From IMG/VR virus record IMGVR_UViG_3300024059_000003, positions 1-64,000 of that record: a stretch of 64,000 bases of DNA; one strand, 5' to 3'. The translations under genes were made by a program, and so were the position numbers. How positions within the stretch are numbered: position 1 is the stretch's first letter; the number at the start of each line of letters is the position of its first letter. This document shows, piece by piece, positions 29,101 through 39,713 of the stretch. The stretch is from a virus. The notes under the pieces were generated by a model. It ran no database searches. It worked only from the letters and a program-made list of their open reading frames with translations, and was not told the DNA's origin.

Positions 29101-31152
29101 TTAGTATTTGTCTAACCAGCCTCCTGGTTGTGGTGTATTATAGTTCGTAAAGTTAGTTAATTGATCTAGTTCTACCAAAGACTTTCCATCTTTAGCCATA
29201 GGATACTCTGTAACAGAGTTACCATCAAACTTGTAATCTTTTCCTGGTTGCATCATCTTCTTATCACCAGTGTCAGATATTCCAAGTACAGGGTAGTTAA
29301 CACCCTTCATTGTTATATTGTTGGAGTTTATTTTAGTTATCTTTCCAGGGTATGCCCATTGTCCTCTATTATCTTCTATCACACCACCTTCTTGGAACTT
29401 ATCTAACCATCCACCATCTTCAGCTTTCTGACAACTACCCTTACTAAAAGGTGTCTTACCAGCAACTGTTTTATATCCTGGCCAGCATCTTCCACCATCT
29501 CTTTGTTGAGGTATACTACCAATAGCAATAGGTGCTGCTACAGCAGGAAGAACTTTAAACAGATTCTTAAATGCTTTTTTATCTTTTATCATTTTAAAGA
29601 ACCTTGCATCCACTGAAGTTTTACCTGCTTTACCTTCCAATATTATTTTATTTATCAAGTCATCAGAAACCTCATATTGTTTATCTGTTCCCCAAAACTT
29701 TTTAGGTATGTATTCCATTCTTAACTCATCAATTCTTCCAGCAACTTCTTGTGGTCTAGATAGATATTCTATACTTTCTGCTGTATCATCTCCTAAGTTT
29801 TTTATATTTCCATAAACTTTTTGGATATCCTTTTTGTGACCTCCTGTTAACACCTTTGTGTAATCATCTGTTACCTGAGGAACAGCAGATTGAATTGTTC
29901 TAGCATATTCAGGCTTAGTAGCTCTTGCACCAATATCCATTGCATGTTTATTTTCATGTGCAACAGTTCTTGAAAGTTTCCAATTCCTTTGGGATAAATT
30001 TGGAAATCTTGATTCAAACCTAGGAAGAGAAATAAGTGACCTATTTTCTGAAGCTCTAAAGAACCCTAGTGTGTTAGGGTTATTAGCAAAATAGCTTATA
30101 TCATCAGCACTTGTAGGTGCCATTACTTTTGTAAATCTACCTGTTGCTCCTATTTGATCTACATTCATTCTAGCGTTATTAGCATAGTTGATTTTATTAG
30201 CTCCTTCAACTACCTGATTGTTTAACCTTCTTAGTAACATTGCATCATCAGCAAGTCTTGGGAACATTTTTTGTATTGCATTTAAAGGTACACTTAGTTC
30301 ACCGCTTGGTGTAAATAGATCTGGTGCTTTTGCTTTTAATTGTTCAAGACCTCGTTTGTATAAATTTTGATTATTACGAACTTGTCTGGTTAGACTGGGA
30401 TCATTAAATTGATATGTAAAATCATCAAACCTTGTTTGAAACCCTGGAGCTTTTTGCCAAGTCTTATTAAAGTCAGAAGCTGCTTTAACACCACTTTCAT
30501 TAAAACCTCTAAACTTAGATTTAAACGGTCCTCCCTTTAGTAGTCCCATCAATTCAGTAAGATTTACTCTAGTGTCTGATAAAGGATTAGTAAGGTTAGC
30601 TATTGCACTTGTCTTTTTAGAAGGTTTTGCTGCATCAACTAACTCATCAAGTTTTTGCAACGGTACATTCTTAACTGCAGTTTTTCCTTTTGATAGCCAT
30701 GCAGGTACAATTGGTATTGCACCTAATGTATCAAAACCAGCATCAAGATATTCTCCTTCATCTAAATTACGTTTTGCAGATGTAGCATATTTAGCCCAAG
30801 CAAATGGATTAACCATATCAATTACACTATCAAATGCATTTCTGTTTTCTGCATTAATTGGTATACTATCTGGAAGGTCTTGATTACTAGCAGAATAACT
30901 AAAAGCAGTCATAGGACTTGCTAAATAATCTACCACTTTCTCATACCATGCTGGTTCTTCGTATTGAGATATAGTTGCTTGTTTTTTACCACCATCTTGA
31001 TACTTATCTAACCAACCACCGTTAATTGCTTTCACAGGCGTAGCACCTCCAGCTATAGCACCGAAGTATTTCTTCTGCTTATCAGTCAGACCTCTCCCAT
31101 GGACAGTTCCGTCTTCTAACATCTTTCTCGCTTTGCCTGGTGTTAATGCCAT
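29101..31152 (-). CDS. Virion HExxH metalloprotease with GGWLDKY motifs
   Basis: 683 residues. HENKH at 399-403 (RTVAHENKHAMDIG) is a zincin HExxH motif, and E469 in YLSRPQEVAGR is a plausible third zinc ligand, as in gluzincins. The N-terminus (KARKMLEDGTVHGRGLTDKQ...YFGAIAGG) is a short module I have seen on many phage virion proteins. The heptapeptide GGWLDKY or GGWLDKF occurs three times: near residue 45, near 580, and as the last seven residues. Adjacent motifs are QDGG, RDGG, EDGG and QEGG. The start overlaps the previous stop as TAATG. It is probably packaged; its target could be other virion proteins or host envelope proteins. Confidence 0.85.
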   Translation of the reverse strand: MALTPGKARKMLEDGTVHGRGLTDKQKKYFGAIAGGATPVKAINGGWLDKYQDGGKKQATISQYEEPAWYEKVVDYLASPMTAFSYSASNQDLPDSIPINAENRNAFDSVIDMVNPFAWAKYATSAKRNLDEGEYLDAGFDTLGAIPIVPAWLSKGKTAVKNVPLQKLDELVDAAKPSKKTSAIANLTNPLSDTRVNLTELMGLLKGGPFKSKFRGFNESGVKAASDFNKTWQKAPGFQTRFDDFTYQFNDPSLTRQVRNNQNLYKRGLEQLKAKAPDLFTPSGELSVPLNAIQKMFPRLADDAMLLRRLNNQVVEGANKINYANNARMNVDQIGATGRFTKVMAPTSADDISYFANNPNTLGFFRASENRSLISLPRFESRFPNLSQRNWKLSRTVAHENKHAMDIGARATKPEYARTIQSAVPQVTDDYTKVLTGGHKKDIQKVYGNIKNLGDDTAESIEYLSRPQEVAGRIDELRMEYIPKKFWGTDKQYEVSDDLINKIILEGKAGKTSVDARFFKMIKDKKAFKNLFKVLPAVAAPIAIGSIPQQRDGGRCWPGYKTVAGKTPFSKGSCQKAEDGGWLDKFQEGGVIEDNRGQWAYPGKITKINSNNITMKGVNYPVLGISDTGDKKMMQPGKDYKFDGNSVTEYPMAKDGKSLVELDQLTNFTNYNTPQPGGWLDKY

Positions 31153-32018
31153 TACTTATATGATATTTGTGCTGGTGCTACAATAAATTGACTAACTATG
31201 TGTGTAGTAGATGTATTATCTAATATATGTCTTACCTTTAAATCCTTTGCTCTAAGTTGTGACTTCTTAAATGATAGGTCACCATAGTTCATGTTATCTT
31301 GATTTACCTCCTTATCCAAAGATAGTGATGTACACGGTGTTTCAAATAAAGGAACATTACTACTTTTTTGTAATGCCCAAAAAGTATTATACTGATAAAA
31401 GTTATCACTTTTAGTGAATATAATAGTCTTACTGTCACTATTTAATATAGGATATTGTAAGTATGAACTTAGATCATTCATAGGTTTAGGTACAAGTTTT
31501 AGTATACCTGTTGATTGTTGTCCGTTATATAATACAGCTTTATTAAAGTATTTATTATTTGTCTGAACTTTACTGTTGTCATCAAATGCCCCAACAGTAG
31601 AAGGTATATATGTATATGTCTTACTATAATCTTTTATGTTCTGTACTATTTGATCATTGTACTTGTAATCAAATGGATACTCAATGATGTAAGGAGAAAT
31701 GTCCCCATAGTAATAGTTATATAAACTATCATTTCTCAAGTGAGTCCACAAACATCCTGTTCTTTTAGGAACAAATTTAGAATTTCTATAATCAAAGCCA
31801 TTTATCTTTCCTTGTACATCGAAAGATTTTTCAAACTCGCAGTCCCCTGTTGAGGTTAGCGTAATAACTTTCACTGCATTTTGTACATCATAAGACACAC
31901 CTGTTATTAATGTAAACAAAGATACGCCTGTAACTATAGTATTACCTAAGTCATCAGTGATTGTAAACGGTCCTACGTTAGGACTAGCAGATGTTATTTT
32001 TATACTTATTGTTTTCAT
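31152..32018 (-). CDS. Virion protein with divergent GPFDLYS-type N-terminal domain
   Basis: 288 residues. The first ~65 residues (ISIKITSASPNVGPFTITDD...LITGVSYDV...ITLTSTGDCEFE) align by eye with the GPFDLYS adaptor domain of the proteins at 42493-45139 and 50484-53258, though LYS is replaced. The remainder is Tyr/Asn-rich, predicted beta, with no recognised family. It lies between the muzzle gene (2-nt gap) and the metalloprotease gene (TAATG overlap), so a tail-end structural role is likely. It may be an older, tail-attached member of the adaptor family. Confidence 0.72.
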   Translation of the reverse strand: MKTISIKITSASPNVGPFTITDDLGNTIVTGVSLFTLITGVSYDVQNAVKVITLTSTGDCEFEKSFDVQGKINGFDYRNSKFVPKRTGCLWTHLRNDSLYNYYYGDISPYIIEYPFDYKYNDQIVQNIKDYSKTYTYIPSTVGAFDDNSKVQTNNKYFNKAVLYNGQQSTGILKLVPKPMNDLSSYLQYPILNSDSKTIIFTKSDNFYQYNTFWALQKSSNVPLFETPCTSLSLDKEVNQDNMNYGDLSFKKSQLRAKDLKVRHILDNTSTTHIVSQFIVAPAQISYK

Positions 32019-32020
32019 AC

Positions 32021-35000
32021 TTATATATCACAAGGTCCTATTAATGTTCCTTCTGCACCAGAACTTTCCTTTGTACAGTACTGTTGTGTCGAACCACTAG
32101 GAACTGATAAACTTTGAGGAAGTCCACTACAGTCATCATACCATACTACAATAGGTCCTGTTACTTCCCACTTATAACATGGGTATATTGATGTTGTACT
32201 TGTTGTTGTAGTGAACTCAGTAGTACTTGTTGTACTAGTAGTTATTCCACCAGCCGGACTTATACAAGATTGTTGCTGGGTTATGTTTGTGATACTATAT
32301 GCATCCCAAATCTTATCATCTCCTGACTCATTTGTGGCAGGACCAATATATATAATATCAAATGGAGACAGAGTAGTTAATTGAAACATTGCTTGATTAA
32401 CTGTGTTTCCATCACTAATAATTATAACATCACAATTACATTCATAGATTGCTCTAACAGGACCGACAAACTCAGAAGATGTAATAGTTATATCTACTTC
32501 TGGAGGTATAACTGCATTATCATAATCCCATTGGAAATAGTGGAATGTTCCTGCTCCATCATCTCCTATTGTTATTAGTTTTCCAGATGTAGTATAAAGT
32601 AAATTAGTTGTAAATATATAACCAAGAGGTAAAGCAAACTTAACTGTTGTTGCTCCTGTTGTTGTATCTATCTCTACTACATTACCTAAAGATGTCTCTA
32701 ATGCAATTAGTGTATTATCATCTTTGACTACTACTCCAGCAGTTGTAGCAAATCCAGATACAGTCACGTCAGGTTCTGGTTCTGCATCCCAGTTCGTTGT
32801 ATTTATATTCCACTTCTTAAATACAGATCCATCCCATGCATACAATGTATTTGGTCCAACGGCCAACTTACCAGAACTGTATCCAGGAATGTACAGGGTT
32901 TTCCAATAGTTCTCTCCTTCTTGTGTTCCTTGATTTTGATTTGAGACTAATGCATTCCCTAAATCATCGTTGTATATAAAACCACAACACTCGTCCAATG
33001 TTCCGGTAAATGCTGTTGTTGTAGTTGTTAATGTTGAACAATCACAATCTTGTTCTTCAAGAATTGAACCAGCGTTTACATAATATGCTGTACTATATCC
33101 ATCAGATGCTCTCGTATACCACCCATCAGAAACAAATGTACAATCACCATCAGTTCCCATATACGTAATTGTAGTTATTCCAAATTCAGTATCACTACTT
33201 TGTGTATACTGGAAAGGAAAATCTATGGCACCTATTTCACTAGAAGGATCAGGTTGACCATCAAAATCAACCAGTGCAGCATTTTTTAAACTTGCTGCTA
33301 CAGCACATGCATTTGCAGAACTATCTTTTCCTAATATAGGTGATCCACCTTTAATCATATAACCCTCAGTAAATAGATCTGTACCTAACCCATCAGGTCT
33401 GTTACATATTGTTGTAGTAGTAGGACTAGGAACAGTAATATATCCTACACCATCTATGTTACAATTTATTTCTTCTAATATTGATATATCAAGATCACAA
33501 TCAGGAACATATCCTGTAGTAGTTGTAGTAGTAAATAAAGGATCAGATGAAGTTGTGGTAGTAGTTGTTATAAGTTCTTCAGGTTCTACCTCTCCAAACC
33601 ATCCCTCCAGCTGTGGAGTCTCTTCCCCTATTTCAGATCTATCAGGAGTTTCTAACACTGCTGTAAATTGTGTACAACAGTTATTTATACCAGAATAGTA
33701 AAAGTTGTTTTCACCAATGTAGAAATTAGGTAGATAGGAATGAAAAGATATCCAACTTCTAGTACTAAAGTCAAAAGACATAGTCCAAGATTTGTTACAG
33801 AAATACTCTCTATCAAATAAGTATACTTCTTGTTCTTGTTCTGTTTCTCCTACCGTTACATAAAACTTCTTATTTACAGAATCATACTTTACATCATCGT
33901 TAATAGGAATATAGTCTAACTTAGTAATAATTACTCTATCAAACCTATTATCATATACACCGTGTAATCCAATGCCATTAAAATGATTGTCTGTATAAAC
34001 ATCTGGGAAGTATTCTAGAATCTCAAAAGGTAAATGACTTGTCATAAATCTATTTACACCTGATCCAAACTTAGTCATGTCTATAACTTTTGACCCAGCC
34101 ATTAAGAATATCTGACCTCTTTTTGCATCTGCAGTAACTGCTCCGTATGGAACTTTTAGTAAGAACTTATTTTGAGAACCTACATATCCCAAATCTGTCT
34201 CTGCAAAATCTATAGGAGGTGCTCCATCAAACAATCTAGGATTACCTATATATGCTGCTTGAGGATTACTGGTATCAATAGTTAGTAACTTGTTATATAG
34301 TAAAGCTTTATTTTCAAACCTTGCCAATACAGCCTTATCCATCATTCCATCTAGAGATGTTAGATTACCGTAGTTTTGTGGGAAGTCATGGTAAGAAAGA
34401 GCTCTATATACTAACCAGTTGTTTACTCTATTATCCGCACTGTCCCCTTGTGTATCTGAATAAATTGCTCTGAATGGAAAGAATGTATAACATTCAGCTA
34501 TCCAATCTGGAGGCAGTTGACTAAATACATTTTCTTTGTTCTGTTTAGAGAATGTTACATTATAGTAATACGTATTATCTTGAGCAATTGGTACATTTGT
34601 TTCTTGTAACCAGTCATCAGGAATACCTGAACTTACATGAGGCCAGAAGTCTCCTTCTTTTGTATTAAATGCTTGCCTTAAGTCTGTATTATATACACTC
34701 TCACAATAGAAATTAGGAATACCATATGCCCATAGATACATATATCCATTATAAAATGATCTGTAAGTTCCTGCTATGGGGTTGTCTGAACCTGAAGTGT
34801 AAACAGAAGGATCACTAGGACAGTCTAAATTGTGAGCCTTAGTAGAGATAAGGTTGAACATGTTTTGAGGAGCATTATTACCTGAAGTTACTTGATAATT
34901 ATCTAATATAGATCTTGCCGAATGCCAGTATTTAGGATAAGCAACATTACCTAACTCATCAAAGAATATATCTGAATCATCTGGTGCTTCCACTCTATTA

Positions 35001-38000
35001 TCTATAAAGAATGGTAGTTTGGTTTTAAAAGCAAATCTAGATATAAATATGTCTCCACCAAATATTGTATCTGTTCCTGAAGCTGTAACAAGTTTTTGAT
35101 AACCAGTGTCAATTCTTTGAAATGAGTTTAACTGACCCCATTGATTAGGAATAATATTCTTCATAGAAGCATAGTAGGAAACAACTTTTGTACCTTGCTC
35201 TTTTTCAGGAGTATCACATGCTCCAGACTCTCCTATGTTAAACCTTGAATATTCTATTATACTTGGTTCACCGTCTGTACCTATTAAACTATTTGTATTT
35301 TGTGGTAGAGGTAATGCTAATATATTATCATCAATCTTAGTATCAATAAATACAGAAGATTCTCTGTTCCAGTTATTTATAGGCGACTGGTTATTATTAA
35401 AAGATTGTACACCTGGTATAAGGTATCTTGTAAGTTCTATTTCTCTTTGTTTGATACCACCTTTCGTATTATTGTTGATAGGAAAATGATAATCATAGTT
35501 TGCTCTTGAGTTGAAAGACATTGCATAATTCCTTCTTGTAATACCATTTATATATATAGTAAGATAGGATTGGTATACTGTAAACATTATACCAGCATTA
35601 AATCCTGAACCCATAGAAGCCACTCTCTCAGCACTGTTTAACGCATCTTCTTGAGCTTCTTTACTTAGAAGTTTGTACTTAGCATTGTCTTTAACTTCTA
35701 CAAAGTGAGCCTTTCCTGCTCCAAACATTACACTTTCTAACTTAAGTACGCTACCTAGAAAAGGTTGACCAAATGACGTATCAGGAGAGTTGAATATTTG
35801 TTTAGATAAAATATCTTTTACTTCTTCATAGTCTGAATCATCTAATGGAGTAATAGGAATATCTCTGTTACATCTTAAACAAGATCTTCTGCTCCATCTA
35901 CTGTCAGTACCATTCAAGTCGCCACCACCATTGTTATTAATATTTGTAGCAGGAGTAAAAGTATTTTTTGAATTTGTAGGTGGAGGAAAGTTTGTAATAC
36001 TATCAATCGATGGTAGAGGATTTGTAGGTTGCCCAAAAGCAGGGGCTGGCCAAGGTGTAAGTTCTTCTGGGTTTTCTGTTTTTATACATGAGTCACAAGC
36101 TGTACCAGCACTATCAGTTTGACAAGGATAATTAGGATCAAAACTCCCAGGAGGATATTCGATTATTGGATCACTATAATTAAACTCATCAGTTGAATCT
36201 GGTAACGGTTCTCCAAAACAATTACCTGCTCTTATTGCATTTAAATCAATTCTAGGTTTCTCACAACAACCTCCTGTATCTGTAATGCCTGGTTTATTAA
36301 TATGACCACTTCCACTTATAGTGGTAGTTCCGCCTATTGGAGGACTAAGTTCTGGATCAATATTAGTAATAACAGTACAAGTTTCTCTACCAAACCAACC
36401 AGTGGCATTAAGAAACCTTTTGTTGTAAACTGTTCCGTCAAAATTAAAATTATTAAATGGATTTTGCCATTCGATTGCCCACCCAGACAATATACCAAAG
36501 AGCCCCCTTCCATGATCCCCTCGCCACACATCAAAGTCTGCTGGTCCTATAGTCATTACTCCCTTTAGTGCAACTGGTCTAGTAAGAGAACACACTTCTA
36601 CAATACAATTAGGCTGGATTTTTCTTTGTGTTGGTCTACCGTTGTCAATACTTACATACTGAAACACACCTTCATCTTCCTGTACAGAAATCTCTATGTT
36701 AAACCCTGGAAAGATTTGTCTTGTATCTTGATCTGAATAATATATTAACCATGGTTTAGAATCAATATTCCAAGCATTGTTGTTTTCCTGTAAAAAAGAG
36801 TCTTCTCCAGATACTTGATTATATGGATAGTTAGGATAGTAGTACTCTTGATCTTGTCTAGAATATTTACCTACATTTCTAAGAATACCTTTTGCTATTA
36901 CTGATTTGTTTGTACCACGGTCCCCTCTTACTATTTTAAATGCTACAATATCATCTTTCTGTTCTTGAGTAAGCTTAGAAGCTGCTATTAGTCCTGTTAT
37001 TTGAGTATTGTTAATCTTAACTCCTATAGGATAGATAGCATCAGAGTCTTGCATCGTGGGTACAATACTAGTACCTTCATAAACAATCTGTGGATTTTCT
37101 ACAATAGCACTTACTAATACATCTGGAAACTTATGATGTCGTATAGGTGTATCTGCAAGGCTTCCCCACAACTCAGTATTACATGGATACTTTTCAGTAG
37201 ATTCCCAGTATGCAAAGTTTCCGTATTCAAAAGGTCCTTTATAATTAGCATCTCCATTATACTCAGGTGAAAATCCTAAGTTTGTAGCATTGTTATATAT
37301 CTTCCAATAAGGACTATAACCAATACCACTTTCAAAGTAATCAGGTTCTCCAATAAAGTCATCATTGGTATTAGCAACATCCGGTTGAGGGTTTAGATTA
37401 AGTGGGCCTGGTATGTGAAATGAGTCTGTCTGTTTTCCATTTCTTAAAAGAAATACTATTTCAAATGCATACACTTCATCACGCATGTATCCACGATAAT
37501 TAGTAGCATTCAATTCATCACTATAGTCTTCTCCAGGTGGGAGTCTATGTGTTTCCCATTGTAATGTTATTTGACTAGCAATATTCTGATAATTAATTCT
37601 ATCTACAGAAGCTAAGTCACTCCATATCAGTGTGTCTTGTGCAGAAGTTATATCCTTGGCTACATCATAATATGGATACTTCTCAAAAATATCTGCAATA
37701 GATAATTGTATAGGATTTGCATCTGCACCAGTATATGTAATTATCTGTTGATCTTCAGTAATGTTATATGTACCTACTAACTCTACAGAGGTTATATCAT
37801 TAATAGTTTTTATTACTGCTAAATTGAAGTAGTTATATTGTCCTGATAAGTCCAGGTTTGATACTCTTACTTCTATTGATTTACCTACTGGATAGTTAAA
37901 GTTTACTGTTGTGTTTAACGGATCAGCAATAGGTGTAGGGTTAGTAACTGAATAGTAAGAAGTAAGATCGCTACCAGCTGCATCTGAATACTGTACAGCA

Positions 38001-38683
38001 AATTGATATGTTCCAGCAACCAGTGAGCCTACGTTTAGTATATCGTTTACTTCTAAAAAAGGTATGTCGAAATTAGGTTGTATCTTAAGTTGATTACAAT
38101 CCAATTGATCAGTATATACAGGATCACATCCAGGGTCTGAGTTAGGATCAATAACATATGGAATGTTATCTATATCTAAATATCTCCTAGCATTAAATCC
38201 ATCTGTCCAGTATATCTCTGTACTGCAATTTGTTATTCTATGCACTACTTTATGTATAGGATAATCTATACTAAAGTTTAAACAAGGAGCATTTACTAAT
38301 GTTTGATATTGACAATCATTATTAAACATGAAGCCAATTTCACTATCACCAGTTAAAGGGTTTGTTAGAAAGAATATGTTTTTCTTTTTCTCTGGAATTG
38401 TATATTTTCCAATGAGTTCGTACCCATCAGGAAAACTTAAACAAGGCTCATTACCAGGTTCATTTTGATAGTTGACTGAACTAGAATCAAAGTTCTCTAT
38501 AGTAGCATTCAATGCATAGGTAAGACTTCCTGTCTTTACTTGATTGATAGTGCTATCCATGTTAAGACCAGTAGTAGCTTGATTATATTCAAGTCTAACT
38601 TGGCCTTTCTGAGCTTTGTCATCTTTTTGAGCAGCAGCAGCTTTTTTAGCTTTTGCGTCTTCCATTTCTTTTCTAGTAGCCAT
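32021..38683 (-). CDS. Tail muzzle/nozzle-like protein with threonine-linked extension
   Basis: 2220 residues. The position after the ring proteins, the size, and the N-terminal pattern (TGLNMDSTINQVKTGSLTYALNA, IFFLTNP) fit the muzzle or stabilisation protein of crAss-like tails, analogous to P22 gp10 and T7 gp12 nozzles. After about residue 1700 the sequence changes style: two TTTTTT blocks around 1705-1722, TTTTT near 1885, and a TT/ST-rich linker at about 2143-2165 separate small domains. One insert (LYAWDGSVFKKWNINT, VVEIDTTTGATTV) looks like a beta-propeller and resembles the protein at 50484-53258. The extension may place accessory binding domains at the tail tip. The muzzle assignment is inferred from order and size. 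Confidence 0.82.
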   Translation of the reverse strand: MATRKEMEDAKAKKAAAAQKDDKAQKGQVRLEYNQATTGLNMDSTINQVKTGSLTYALNATIENFDSSSVNYQNEPGNEPCLSFPDGYELIGKYTIPEKKKNIFFLTNPLTGDSEIGFMFNNDCQYQTLVNAPCLNFSIDYPIHKVVHRITNCSTEIYWTDGFNARRYLDIDNIPYVIDPNSDPGCDPVYTDQLDCNQLKIQPNFDIPFLEVNDILNVGSLVAGTYQFAVQYSDAAGSDLTSYYSVTNPTPIADPLNTTVNFNYPVGKSIEVRVSNLDLSGQYNYFNLAVIKTINDITSVELVGTYNITEDQQIITYTGADANPIQLSIADIFEKYPYYDVAKDITSAQDTLIWSDLASVDRINYQNIASQITLQWETHRLPPGEDYSDELNATNYRGYMRDEVYAFEIVFLLRNGKQTDSFHIPGPLNLNPQPDVANTNDDFIGEPDYFESGIGYSPYWKIYNNATNLGFSPEYNGDANYKGPFEYGNFAYWESTEKYPCNTELWGSLADTPIRHHKFPDVLVSAIVENPQIVYEGTSIVPTMQDSDAIYPIGVKINNTQITGLIAASKLTQEQKDDIVAFKIVRGDRGTNKSVIAKGILRNVGKYSRQDQEYYYPNYPYNQVSGEDSFLQENNNAWNIDSKPWLIYYSDQDTRQIFPGFNIEISVQEDEGVFQYVSIDNGRPTQRKIQPNCIVEVCSLTRPVALKGVMTIGPADFDVWRGDHGRGLFGILSGWAIEWQNPFNNFNFDGTVYNKRFLNATGWFGRETCTVITNIDPELSPPIGGTTTISGSGHINKPGITDTGGCCEKPRIDLNAIRAGNCFGEPLPDSTDEFNYSDPIIEYPPGSFDPNYPCQTDSAGTACDSCIKTENPEELTPWPAPAFGQPTNPLPSIDSITNFPPPTNSKNTFTPATNINNNGGGDLNGTDSRWSRRSCLRCNRDIPITPLDDSDYEEVKDILSKQIFNSPDTSFGQPFLGSVLKLESVMFGAGKAHFVEVKDNAKYKLLSKEAQEDALNSAERVASMGSGFNAGIMFTVYQSYLTIYINGITRRNYAMSFNSRANYDYHFPINNNTKGGIKQREIELTRYLIPGVQSFNNNQSPINNWNRESSVFIDTKIDDNILALPLPQNTNSLIGTDGEPSIIEYSRFNIGESGACDTPEKEQGTKVVSYYASMKNIIPNQWGQLNSFQRIDTGYQKLVTASGTDTIFGGDIFISRFAFKTKLPFFIDNRVEAPDDSDIFFDELGNVAYPKYWHSARSILDNYQVTSGNNAPQNMFNLISTKAHNLDCPSDPSVYTSGSDNPIAGTYRSFYNGYMYLWAYGIPNFYCESVYNTDLRQAFNTKEGDFWPHVSSGIPDDWLQETNVPIAQDNTYYYNVTFSKQNKENVFSQLPPDWIAECYTFFPFRAIYSDTQGDSADNRVNNWLVYRALSYHDFPQNYGNLTSLDGMMDKAVLARFENKALLYNKLLTIDTSNPQAAYIGNPRLFDGAPPIDFAETDLGYVGSQNKFLLKVPYGAVTADAKRGQIFLMAGSKVIDMTKFGSGVNRFMTSHLPFEILEYFPDVYTDNHFNGIGLHGVYDNRFDRVIITKLDYIPINDDVKYDSVNKKFYVTVGETEQEQEVYLFDREYFCNKSWTMSFDFSTRSWISFHSYLPNFYIGENNFYYSGINNCCTQFTAVLETPDRSEIGEETPQLEGWFGEVEPEELITTTTTTSSDPLFTTTTTTGYVPDCDLDISILEEINCNIDGVGYITVPSPTTTTICNRPDGLGTDLFTEGYMIKGGSPILGKDSSANACAVAASLKNAALVDFDGQPDPSSEIGAIDFPFQYTQSSDTEFGITTITYMGTDGDCTFVSDGWYTRASDGYSTAYYVNAGSILEEQDCDCSTLTTTTTAFTGTLDECCGFIYNDDLGNALVSNQNQGTQEGENYWKTLYIPGYSSGKLAVGPNTLYAWDGSVFKKWNINTTNWDAEPEPDVTVSGFATTAGVVVKDDNTLIALETSLGNVVEIDTTTGATTVKFALPLGYIFTTNLLYTTSGKLITIGDDGAGTFHYFQWDYDNAVIPPEVDITITSSEFVGPVRAIYECNCDVIIISDGNTVNQAMFQLTTLSPFDIIYIGPATNESGDDKIWDAYSITNITQQQSCISPAGGITTSTTSTTEFTTTTSTTSIYPCYKWEVTGPIVVWYDDCSGLPQSLSVPSGSTQQYCTKESSGAEGTLIGPCDI

Positions 38684-38693
38684 ATGCTATTTG

Positions 38694-39710
38694 TTAACTC
38701 CTACCGTTACCTTTCCACAAACCATATCCATATCTGTTTGAATATCTTCCTGAAACTTGAGATTTTGCATCAGGTAATTCATACATATTATTACGATTGA
38801 GATCAGTAATAACTCTTCTTTGTTTTTGATATACTGTTTCTTTCTTAAGTTCTGTTTCTGCCATAATCCAAGACTCATCAGACATTTGTTTATAATAAAC
38901 TAGTTTTTGTTGTAGTTGATTAAATGTTTCATCATTCGTCTGATTTGTTAGAGTTTCAAATACCTTAAACTTAATAAACGATTCTATATATTCTCTTACA
39001 CGATAATTATCTGGAATCAATTGATTTCCTATCTTGTCATAGTCTGTAGAATAGAATACTAAATGAACTACTCCTTTTCTAAAGTTAGTAACAAACTTAT
39101 TGTCTCTTACATCAAAAGAATCGTAAGAAGAAGATCCTGGAGTGAACTCACGTCCTGATAAAGCTAACTGATTGTATTGGTCCCAAGAATCTGTATATGC
39201 TAAATTACAACTCTTTCTAGCTGAGATGTTACCTGGTTTAAGTAGGTATGTTCTTCTATATGCTCTAGGTATTTCACTGTTTGTTTTATATACAGCTTGT
39301 ACTATCTCAGGCATACATGTCCCATCGCAACTAGGATGTTGACAATCAGGATTATTACAGGGAGTACCACCAATAGTTAAAGGAGCAATTTGAATAGTTG
39401 TAGCATTTGCAGCCTGACTATAAAAAGAAGATGCTGCAGGATAAGGGTTTCCTGGAATAACTGCACACATCCAAGCTTCTCTCACAGCATGAAAGTTGTC
39501 TGGTAACCTTGCTTCAAAGTCTTCTATAAATAGAGCCTCTGTAGTAATCTTATATGTTGTTCTTCCCATTTTCCTAAGACACTTATCTAAGTATGTAGGA
39601 AATAGTAAATCATCTACAGCACCAGTATCGAAGTAACTTTTAAGCTCTTCTTTTACTGTAGCGTATAGTGGTTCTGGGGATACAAAATCGTATTTATAAT
39701 AGTATGACAT
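38694..39710 (-). CDS. Tail adaptor/ring protein (tail-tubular-like)
   Basis: 338 residues. The N-terminal region (VKEELKSYFDTGAVDDLLFPTY, LDKCLRKMG) has the helical start typical of connector adaptor proteins of short-tailed phages. A Cys-rich insert (CNNPDCQHPSCDGTCM) near residue 117 could bind zinc. It sits between the 159-residue conserved protein (3-nt gap) and the muzzle gene (10-nt gap), the usual place of ring proteins in crAss-like genomes. Assignment to T7 gp11 or P22 gp4-like function is an inference from order and pattern. Confidence 0.75.
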   Translation of the reverse strand: MSYYYKYDFVSPEPLYATVKEELKSYFDTGAVDDLLFPTYLDKCLRKMGRTTYKITTEALFIEDFEARLPDNFHAVREAWMCAVIPGNPYPAASSFYSQAANATTIQIAPLTIGGTPCNNPDCQHPSCDGTCMPEIVQAVYKTNSEIPRAYRRTYLLKPGNISARKSCNLAYTDSWDQYNQLALSGREFTPGSSSYDSFDVRDNKFVTNFRKGVVHLVFYSTDYDKIGNQLIPDNYRVREYIESFIKFKVFETLTNQTNDETFNQLQQKLVYYKQMSDESWIMAETELKKETVYQKQRRVITDLNRNNMYELPDAKSQVSGRYSNRYGYGLWKGNGRS

Positions 39711-39713
39711 AAC

